From: Chitinophagaceae bacterium
GTDB taxonomy: Bacteria; Bacteroidota; Bacteroidia; Chitinophagales; Chitinophagaceae
Assembly: GCA_026785745.1 (NCBI GenBank)
Contig: JAJAZO010000129.1
Location: 1-19,874 of the forward strand
DNA: 19,874 nucleotides
Reading direction: 5' to 3'
Shown here: one piece after another, positions 6,913-12,288 of the stretch
Layout: the number at the start of each line of letters is the position of its first letter
Numbering within the stretch: the first letter of the stretch is position 1
Notes under the pieces: model-generated
Told to the model about the DNA's origin: nothing
Databases searched by the model: none
What the model saw: the letters and a program-made list of their open reading frames with translations, nothing else
Made by a program: the position numbers and the translations under genes

Positions 6913-7179
6913 TTATAATTTGTCGTAAATATCTTTTCTGTGACCTATCTCTCTTATATCTACCAGCATTATTACATCTTCAATGGCATAAATTATCCTG
7001 TAATCGCCTACCCTTGTTCGCCACAGATTTTTATAACCTTTGAGTTTTTTACAGCCAACCGGGCGGGGGTTTTCTTCCAACGATTTTAACACAGTAACTA
7101 TTTTTACAATAACCCCAGAAGGAAGTTGATATAACTCTTTCTCTGCTGTTCGGGTTAATACAACAGTATAACGCTTCAT
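6913..7179 (-). CDS. RelE/ParE-family toxin (88 aa)
   Basis: An 88-aa basic protein with the RelE/ParE fold signature: an N-terminal beta-hairpin and helix (RYTVVLTRTAEKELYQLP), the middle motif ENPRPVGCKKLKGYKNLWRTRVGDYRIIYAIED and a final strand VIMLVDIREIGHRKDIY. RelE toxins cleave mRNA in the ribosomal A site, while ParE members target gyrase. The motif KLKGYKNLWRxRVGDYRIIY favours RelE. Its ATG overlaps the stop of the upstream antitoxin (ATGA), so the two are translated together. The pair lies between an intact hydrolase gene and a copy of that gene's 3' end. Cytoplasmic. Confidence 0.87.
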   Translation of the reverse strand: MKRYTVVLTRTAEKELYQLPSGVIVKIVTVLKSLEENPRPVGCKKLKGYKNLWRTRVGDYRIIYAIEDVIMLVDIREIGHRKDIYDKL

Positions 7180-7373
7180 TTCAGCTTACCATTTTTTTTC
7201 AATCTTTTAATCACTTTGTGAAGGGGCACTCTTTCCTCATCTTTTCTTGATTCAGCAATAATTCCAGCAATAAGGTCTTCGATATCTTCATCGAATTTCT
7301 CCAATATTTTTAAATCGATTTGAACAGCCACCTTCCTGTTTTGATCGTCAGTAACATAAGTAACACCTTTCAT
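7176..7373 (-). CDS. RelB-like antitoxin (65 aa)
   Basis: A 65-aa charged protein, MKGVTYVTDDQNRKVAVQIDL at the start and a helical, lysine-rich end (VPLHKVIKRLKKNGKLK). The size, the position directly upstream of the toxin and the 4-base overlap identify it as the antitoxin. The N-terminal strand (VTYVTDDQNRKVAVQI) resembles the N-terminus of Phd/RelB-type Bacteroidota antitoxins that lead RelE genes. It should bind and neutralise the toxin and may repress its own promoter, for which an inverted repeat at 7396-7427 is the best candidate site. The family name is inferred mainly from context. Confidence 0.75.
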   Translation of the reverse strand: MKGVTYVTDDQNRKVAVQIDLKILEKFDEDIEDLIAGIIAESRKDEERVPLHKVIKRLKKNGKLK

Positions 7374-7395
7374 TATAACGGGTTTTAATGTGATA

Positions 7396-7427
7396 CAAAT
7401 TTACTCTTTCAAATCGAATTAAATTTG
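7396..7427. promoter_or_regulatory. Inverted repeat CAAATTTA-N16-TAAATTTG upstream of the antitoxin gene
   Basis: Two perfect 8-base arms at 7396-7403 and 7420-7427 face away from each other. Each reads TAAATTTG outward, matching the Bacteroidota -7 promoter box TAnnTTTG. The minus-strand copy lies 22 bases before the antitoxin ATG. The arrangement could be a pair of divergent promoters or an operator for the toxin-antitoxin complex. No convincing -33 TTTG was found at ideal spacing. Confidence 0.4.
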
Positions 7428-7582
7428 CGACATTGGTTGGAGTTCGTGCCGGGGTAATGCAGTTGGGTAATCACCAACAACCGAACCGGATTAATCTTAT
7501 CCTGACTTTGGCTGTTGGTGAAGTCAGCACAGATGGCAAAGTGCAATACCCAAGAGTGTCATAATTCTTTACAATTAAACCT
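7428..7582 (+). other. Unexplained gap between RelB and the hydrolase, with a 9-bp hairpin
   Basis: No known gene covers this stretch. TCACCAACA (7471-7479) pairs perfectly with TGTTGGTGA (7513-7521). A plus-strand frame stays open from 7394 to a TAA at 7562-7564, with one internal ATG at 7457 that would give 35 residues starting MQLGNHQQPNRINL. I do not recognise this peptide. With the outward promoter box at 7420-7427, a short RNA or peptide transcribed rightward is possible but unproven. Confidence 0.25.
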
Positions 7583-7584
7583 GC

Positions 7585-8250
7585 TTAACCCAACTTCACA
7601 AACGGGTTATTCATTTTCTCTAACCCCACCGTGGTTACCAGCCCATGCCCGGAATAAACTTTGGTTTCATCCGGCAAAGTAAAAAACTGGGTTTGGATAC
7701 TATTAATTAATATATCCATATTGCCACCCGGTAAATCGGTTCTGCCAATACTGCCGCTGAACAATACATCGCCCCCGATAATAAAACCGCCTGCTGCATG
7801 ATAAAACGATACACTGCCGGGTGAATGACCGGGAGTAAACCGGATTTCCAGTTCCTCTTCTCCTATTTTAATAATATTTCCTTCTTTTAAGTAAACCAAT
7901 GGCCCATTGTAGTTGTCGAAAGGAAGTTGGTACATCAACCCGGATTGGGGGGCAAAGTCAAGCACCGGCTTCTCTTTTTCGTGCAGGTGCAGGGGCAGGC
8001 CCCAGGTGTCGTGTACGAATTTGTTGCCGAATACATGGTCAAGATGGCAGTGGGTGTTAAGCAGCAAAACAGGTGTCAGTCCTGTCTTTTCGATAGCCGT
8101 TTTTAATTCGTCCCTTTCCTCCGGGAAATAACAGCCCGGATCTATAATGCAGCACTGCTTCTGCCTGCCTGTCCGGTAGGCAGGTTCGTTATACAATACG
8201 TAAGTATTCTCCTGAACCGGACTAAAAGTGAATGTCTTAACAGCTAACAT
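7585..8250 (-). CDS. Metallo-beta-lactamase-fold hydrolase, glyoxalase-II-like (221 aa)
   Basis: A cytoplasmic metallo-beta-lactamase-fold hydrolase of the glyoxalase II/YcbL group, expected to cleave thioesters such as S-lactoyl-thiols. The zinc-binding THCHLDH is at 66-72, followed by FTPGHSPGSVSFY, GGDVLFSGSIGRTDLPGG and a late YSGHG, all ligand-bearing motifs in the right order. The length is normal except for about eight extra residues, PAYRTGRQ (23-30), between ENTYVLYNE and CCIIDPGCY. These are encoded by the palindrome at 8164-8184, so a repeat has been inserted in-frame in a surface loop. The gene's last 47 bases recur at 6823-6869 beyond the RelE/RelB pair. Confidence 0.87.
   Translation of the reverse strand: MLAVKTFTFSPVQENTYVLYNEPAYRTGRQKQCCIIDPGCYFPEERDELKTAIEKTGLTPVLLLNTHCHLDHVFGNKFVHDTWGLPLHLHEKEKPVLDFAPQSGLMYQLPFDNYNGPLVYLKEGNIIKIGEEELEIRFTPGHSPGSVSFYHAAGGFIIGGDVLFSGSIGRTDLPGGNMDILINSIQTQFFTLPDETKVYSGHGLVTTVGLEKMNNPFVKLG
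8164..8184. repeat. Palindrome CCTGCCT-N7-AGGCAGG inside the hydrolase gene
   Basis: Perfect 7-base arms (8164-8170 and 8178-8184) enclose a loop with CCGG at its centre. It is read in-frame on the minus strand as PAYRTGR. Related hydrolases, from memory, go directly from ENTYVxYDE to a short loop and IIDPGCY, so these codons look inserted. Confidence 0.65.
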
Positions 8251-8453
8251 GGATGGTTTTTTCGTACTTTTAATTTAGAACTGAACTTTAATAGGCTTAA
8301 GGAAATAAAGATAATTAAAACCTGCCCCTATTGAGGCTTCTGATTTGCGGAGTCTTCGACTTCCTCTCCTTAAGGATAGGGGTGCAGAGTTTCTCAAAAT
8401 CAGGAATAGTGATGGGGTGAGGCTGATGAACAAAGAACCGAACGATGAAAAGC

Positions 8454-8477
8454 CCACCTTCGCTAAAGCTACGGTGG
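8454..8477. repeat. CCACC/GGTGG palindromic element, copy 1
   Basis: Built as CCACC, TTC, GCT, AA, AGC, TAC, GGTGG: an outer 5-bp stem, an internal loop and an inner GCT/AGC stem. It differs from copy 2 at 8548-8571 by one base, and both are followed by ATAAA. A third, diverged member lies inside glpK at 15616-15639. Confidence 0.7.
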
Positions 8478-8547
8478 ATAAATGCGACGCAACGAAGATG
8501 AACAGAATTATCTCGCCTGAGGCGAGACTGGCTGCCAAATAACAAAT

Positions 8548-8571
8548 CCACCTTCGCTAAAGCTTCGGTGG
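8548..8571. repeat. CCACC/GGTGG palindromic element, copy 2
   Basis: Built as CCACC, TTC, GCT, AA, AGC, TTC, GGTGG. It starts 94 bases after copy 1 in the same orientation and, counting flanks, shares about 30 bases with it. It can fold as an RNA hairpin with two stacked stems. Confidence 0.7.
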
Positions 8572-8630
8572 ATAAAAAAGACCGATTAATAAGTTCCCGA
8601 TAGATATCGGGGCGAAACAGTAAAGAGTCT

Positions 8631-9611
8631 ATGAAGAAAATATTAAGCCTGATTGCCTGCCTTTCCGTTTTATTGAGCATGGAAACTGCAGCACAAGTGA
8701 ACACAGTGGAATTTGGTAAGAACCGGGTTCAGTACCAGAAATTTAATTGGAAATATTACGAGACAGAAAATTTTAACAGCTATTTCAGTCAGGATGGTTT
8801 GGGCTTGGGCAAGTATGTGGCGCAAGTCGCCGAACTGGAGCTTCCTTCCATTGAAGAGTTTGTAGAGTTTGGCCTGCAACGCCGCATCAACATTGTGATA
8901 TATAATAATTACGATGAAATGCAGCAGTCCAATATCGGACTCGGTATTGACTGGCAAAACACCGGCGGTGTTACCAAATTGGTGAACAATAAAATGATCC
9001 TGTACTTTGATGGCAACCATGACAATCTGCGGAGGCAGATTCGGCAGGGCATTGCAAAAGTGCTGGTGGATAATGTGCTGTTTGGTGATGACCTGGGGGA
9101 GTTTGCTGCCAACCAGGCATTACTTGATTTACCAAAGTGGCTCACGGATGGTTACGTTGAATATGCAGCGGAAAACTGGAACACTACATTAGATGATGAT
9201 CTGCGTTCATCTATGCTGGCAGGCGACTACAAAACATTTTATCATTTCGCATTTGAAAAGCCTATGCTGGCTGGTCATGCTTTCTGGAAATACATTGCTG
9301 ATAAATATGGTAAAAGTAAAACCACTTACTTTCTTTACCTGGCCCGCATTTACCGCAATCTGAACAATGCTTCGAACAAAATAGCCAAGAAGAAATTTAA
9401 AAAAATGCTGCAGGATTTTATGGTGGATGTACAGCAGCAATACTTTAAAGACATTCGTGGCCGCCGCAATACACCAAAAGGACAATTATCAGTGACGGAA
9501 GAAATCGGCAAAAAAGATTTTATCCGGTTTAATGCAAACCCGACACCAAAAAGTTTTAGCTATGCCGTGGTAGAATTTAAACAGGGCCGCTACCAGGTAG
9601 TGTTGATGTAA
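8631..9611 (+). CDS. N-terminal part of a split outer-membrane propeller/barrel protein
   Basis: The 326-residue N-terminal piece of a protein that would be 1129 residues if the TAA at 9609-9611 were sense. It starts MKKILSLIACLSVLLSMETAAQ, a signal peptide. Residues about 50 to 260 resemble a peptidase-MA-like gluzincin fold: LLDLPKWLTDGYVEYAAENW matches the LPxWLxEGxAEY helix. However, the place where HExxH should be reads RRQIRQGIAKVLVDN, so it is probably a catalytically dead domain. The frame continues unbroken after the stop (QVVLM-stop-NFVDKKVLLK), which argues for a point nonsense mutation or a base-call error, most likely GAA to TAA. Its promoter should lie in the palindrome cluster upstream. 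Confidence 0.8.
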   Translation: MKKILSLIACLSVLLSMETAAQVNTVEFGKNRVQYQKFNWKYYETENFNSYFSQDGLGLGKYVAQVAELELPSIEEFVEFGLQRRINIVIYNNYDEMQQSNIGLGIDWQNTGGVTKLVNNKMILYFDGNHDNLRRQIRQGIAKVLVDNVLFGDDLGEFAANQALLDLPKWLTDGYVEYAAENWNTTLDDDLRSSMLAGDYKTFYHFAFEKPMLAGHAFWKYIADKYGKSKTTYFLYLARIYRNLNNASNKIAKKKFKKMLQDFMVDVQQQYFKDIRGRRNTPKGQLSVTEEIGKKDFIRFNANPTPKSFSYAVVEFKQGRYQVVLM

Positions 9612-9617
9612 AATTTT

Positions 9618-12020
9618 GTGGACAAGAAAGTATTATTAAAGCTGGGCGTAAGAACAAGAGAAGACCTGAAACATCCGAACTATCCGTTATTAGCCTGGGA
9701 TGGTAAAGGAACCCGGCTGGCTGTTTTGTATAGTGATGAAGGCAAAACAAAATTCTTTGTGTACGATTTGGTGAACCATAATAAACTCTGGCAACATGAG
9801 ATTGAAAAGTTTGACCAGATACAGGACATGAAATACATGCTTGACAACAACACTTTACTGTTCAGCGGTGTAATAAGTGGCCAAACTGATATTTATGTTT
9901 ATAAAATAGATAAAAAAACAATTGAGCAGGTTACCAATGATGTGTATGATGACCTTGACCCCTCATTCGTAGCATTCCCTAATAAAACTGGTATCCTTTA
10001 TTCCAGCAACAGGCCAACAGCCCTGGCTGCCAGTAGCGATGATTCATTGCCGGGAAGTCATTTCAATATTTTTTTGGTTGACAACTGGAATAAGGCTGAG
10101 TCAAAACAAATTTCCAAGCTGAGTGATTTAAAACATGGCAATGCCCGTTTTCCTTCACAGTATAATCAGTCGCATTTCACCTTTATCAGTGATGAGAATG
10201 GTATTAATAACCGCTACGCCGGTTTTTTTACAACCCAAAGAGCCGGGTTAGATACCTTAATATTTATCGGCGATGAAGTACTTCGCAATCCACCACAAAA
10301 AGATGTGGACAGCCTGCTGAAAGAATGGAACAAAAATGATATTGATTCGGTTGGCTTTGTATCTGTTACTAATGACTCGTCTTATGTTTTCCCATTGACC
10401 AATTACCAGAGCAGTATGCTGGAAACAAGAACTGCCGGTGATAACCAGCAAGTGAGTGAGGTGGTAAAACTGGGTGATATAAAATTACTATACCGCTTAA
10501 AAGTGGATGAAAACAATCTGCGCCGCCGCAATATCAATGCAAGACCCACCGAATACCTGAAAAAAATTATTGAAGAAGAAAAAAAGGCGGCAAGGAAAGA
10601 ATCAACATTTCAGCTACAGGTTGATACAGTGACGAAGAAAAAGACAGACGTCTTCAACACCGGATTTGAAGATGAAAAAGTAACTACTGCTGAAACTGGT
10701 AAAGTGGTGCAGACAAATGTAGCAACAAGAGAGCCGGTATTGAAAAATGCAAAAGTGTACGAGTACCGTCCGCCAAAATTCTTTAACGACTACCTCGTAA
10801 GTGGATTTAATAATAATGTACTGATTACCCGTTTTCAACCTTATCAGGGAGGACAGGGCCCTATTCAACTAAGCAATGGCAATCCGCTTAACGGAATCAT
10901 TCGTGTAGGAACATCTGATTTATTTGAAGACTGGAAATTTGCCGGTGGCTTCCGCATAAGTCCTGATCTTAACAACAATGAGTATGTACTTACTTCCCAA
11001 TACCTGAAGAAAAGAATGGATTACGGTTTTACCTATTATCGTAACACAGTTAAAGACCCGCCGTTATATAACGACTCTGCTTTTTTTGCCAAACAATATT
11101 CCAATCTCTACCAGTTCACATTAACGTATCCGTTCAACAGAATAAAGAGCCTTCGTTTTAATGTAGCCTACCGGAGCGATAAATATGTGGCCCTTGCCAC
11201 AGATCCTAACTCATTAAAAAGAACAGCAGACAGGCAAACTTATGCGTTAGCACATATTGAATATGTACATGATGATGCCATTAACCCGGCAACTAATATC
11301 TGGAATGGGCTACGGTATAAAATTTATTTCGATTACAATGCCCGCATCAGCAAAACAAATCCCAAAAACGTAACCAGCGACAATCCTTATACGATGAATG
11401 TTGGTTTTGATGCACGGCATTACCTGCCTATTTATCGCAACATCATTTGGGCTGTTCGTGCCGCAGGCGATATTTCATGGGGCAAAGAAAAATTCATTTA
11501 CTATCTCGGTGGGGTTGACAACTGGCTGATGTTTGGCAACAACCAACGGGATGATGGAACCTACCGCTACTTCAATCCTACAAATACTCCTGATCCGGAT
11601 GCCGAATATGCTTATCAATCATTGGCTGTGAACATGAGAGGGTTTAAACAAAATATTGCTAATGGTAACAATGCATTAGTAATAAACAGTGAGATAAGAG
11701 TTCCGGTATTTACTTCTTTCTTTAATAAACCCATCAACAACGCCTTTCTGCGAAATTTCCAGGTGGTGCAGTTTGTGGACTTAGGTACAGCCTGGAACGG
11801 TAATTACGATAAAATTGAACGGCCAAATGTTGTGTATGGTGCCCCGCCAATTGCGGTAAAAGTAAGAGCTGGCGGTGTTGGCCCGTTTGCAGGTGGTTAT
11901 GGTTTTGGAGCAAGAAGTACGTTGCTTGGTTATTTCCTCCGCTTTGATGCTGCCTGGGAAATGAATGGCCTCTTCCAGGGAAAACCGCAGTATTATTTTG
12001 CGATGGGATTGGATTTTTAA
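9618..12020 (+). CDS. C-terminal part of the split outer-membrane propeller/barrel protein
   Basis: About 800 residues in the same frame as the preceding piece, from a GTG at 9618 that is probably not a natural start. The first third has TolB/PD40-type beta-propeller repeats (LAWDGKGTRLAVLYSDEG, DDLDPSFVAFPNKTGILYSSNRP, HGNARFPSQYNQSHFTFISDE). A charged linker around residues 300 to 360 (IIEEEKKAARKEST) follows. The last 400 residues alternate like an outer-membrane barrel (MDYGFTYYRNTVKD, LRFNVAYRSDKY, YKIYFDYNAR) and end in YYFAMGLDF, the terminal aromatic residue typical of Omp85-type barrels. Without its signal peptide this piece could not be exported, so the gene works only if the TAA is an error or is read through. 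Confidence 0.82.
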   Translation: MDKKVLLKLGVRTREDLKHPNYPLLAWDGKGTRLAVLYSDEGKTKFFVYDLVNHNKLWQHEIEKFDQIQDMKYMLDNNTLLFSGVISGQTDIYVYKIDKKTIEQVTNDVYDDLDPSFVAFPNKTGILYSSNRPTALAASSDDSLPGSHFNIFLVDNWNKAESKQISKLSDLKHGNARFPSQYNQSHFTFISDENGINNRYAGFFTTQRAGLDTLIFIGDEVLRNPPQKDVDSLLKEWNKNDIDSVGFVSVTNDSSYVFPLTNYQSSMLETRTAGDNQQVSEVVKLGDIKLLYRLKVDENNLRRRNINARPTEYLKKIIEEEKKAARKESTFQLQVDTVTKKKTDVFNTGFEDEKVTTAETGKVVQTNVATREPVLKNAKVYEYRPPKFFNDYLVSGFNNNVLITRFQPYQGGQGPIQLSNGNPLNGIIRVGTSDLFEDWKFAGGFRISPDLNNNEYVLTSQYLKKRMDYGFTYYRNTVKDPPLYNDSAFFAKQYSNLYQFTLTYPFNRIKSLRFNVAYRSDKYVALATDPNSLKRTADRQTYALAHIEYVHDDAINPATNIWNGLRYKIYFDYNARISKTNPKNVTSDNPYTMNVGFDARHYLPIYRNIIWAVRAAGDISWGKEKFIYYLGGVDNWLMFGNNQRDDGTYRYFNPTNTPDPDAEYAYQSLAVNMRGFKQNIANGNNALVINSEIRVPVFTSFFNKPINNAFLRNFQVVQFVDLGTAWNGNYDKIERPNVVYGAPPIAVKVRAGGVGPFAGGYGFGARSTLLGYFLRFDAAWEMNGLFQGKPQYYFAMGLDF

Positions 12021-12040
12021 GCTACCAAATGTTTCAATAT

Positions 12041-12077
12041 AGAAAAGTTTTCCAACCGGAGACTTTTTATTTTACAG
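12041..12077 (+). terminator. Hairpin plus T tract after the propeller/barrel gene
   Basis: AAAGTTTTCC pairs with GGAGACTTT around AACC (one wobble pair and one bulged T) and runs into TTTTTATTTT. It lies about 20 bases after the stop at 12020, the usual place for an intrinsic terminator. The hairpin overlaps the 3' end of the minus-strand small frame. Confidence 0.5.
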
Positions 12078-12189
12078 GCACAAACGTTTCACTAAGCTTT
12101 TTGATAGTAAAATATACCAGCGTCATAAAAACAGAGTAGCACAACGTCATACCACAGGCATAGCTGTTTTCAAACGGATTAATAATCAT
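12067..12189 (-). CDS. Possible 40-aa single-pass membrane protein
   Basis: A short frame found by hand. It starts MIINPFENSYACGMTLCYSV, continues FMTLVYFTIKKLSETFVPVK and stops at TAA. It has one hydrophobic stretch (about residues 12 to 29) followed by KK, consistent with one membrane segment obeying the positive-inside rule. Codons look ordinary for this genome. It fills the otherwise empty space between the convergently placed propeller/barrel gene and the divergent DUF5686 gene. No Shine-Dalgarno site is seen, which is normal in Bacteroidota. I cannot name a family. A chance frame remains possible. Confidence 0.42.
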   Translation of the reverse strand: MIINPFENSYACGMTLCYSVFMTLVYFTIKKLSETFVPVK

Positions 12190-12268
12190 ACCTATGATTC
12201 ATATTTCCAAATACATTTACCAATCAGAAATGGCCTGTTATCAATTTAACATTCTAAAAATACACCGC

Positions 12269-12288
12269 TTGGCTGTAATTTTAGCCAA
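12269..12288. promoter_or_regulatory. Inverted repeat TTGGCT-N8-AGCCAA at the DUF5686 start codon
   Basis: Perfect 6-base arms at 12269-12274 and 12283-12288 directly abut the ATG at 12289. In mRNA this would form a small hairpin just before the start and could modulate initiation. It could also be an operator. No -33/-7 pair was confidently placed. Confidence 0.3.

Larger units (their letters stand above)
8340..8611. repeat. Cluster of six palindromes in the 380-base gene-free stretch
   Basis: Between the hydrolase start (8250) and the next gene (8631) there is no convincing coding frame. The stretch holds AGTC-TTC-GACT (8351-8361), a stem around TCCTTAAGGA (8363-8380), two copies of a 24-base CCACC/GGTGG element (8454-8477 and 8548-8571), TCTCGCC-TGA-GGCGAGA (8511-8527) and CCCGAT-AGAT-ATCGGG (8596-8611). 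Both flanking genes diverge from it, so their promoters must lie here, yet no clear TTTG/TAnnTTTG pair was found. Open frames through it are by-products of the repeats. Confidence 0.65.

Noticed and set aside
8454..8571. CRISPR array
   Set aside because: Only two near-identical copies 94 bases apart, the units are palindromes that also occur inside glpK, and no cas gene is present.
8275..8704. Two minus-strand frames (8275-8538 and 8315-8704) and a plus-strand frame at 8345
   Set aside because: They run through the palindrome cluster and, for one, into the 8631 gene. Their repeated LSTVALAKV-like words are just the palindromes translated.
425..9611. TAA reassigned to glutamate (alternative genetic code)
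   Set aside because: TAA ends many clearly complete genes here (arfB, glpK, the intact MazG-like gene, the RidA-like gene), and most Glu codons are normal GAA/GAG. Three sites fit mutation or base-call error far better.
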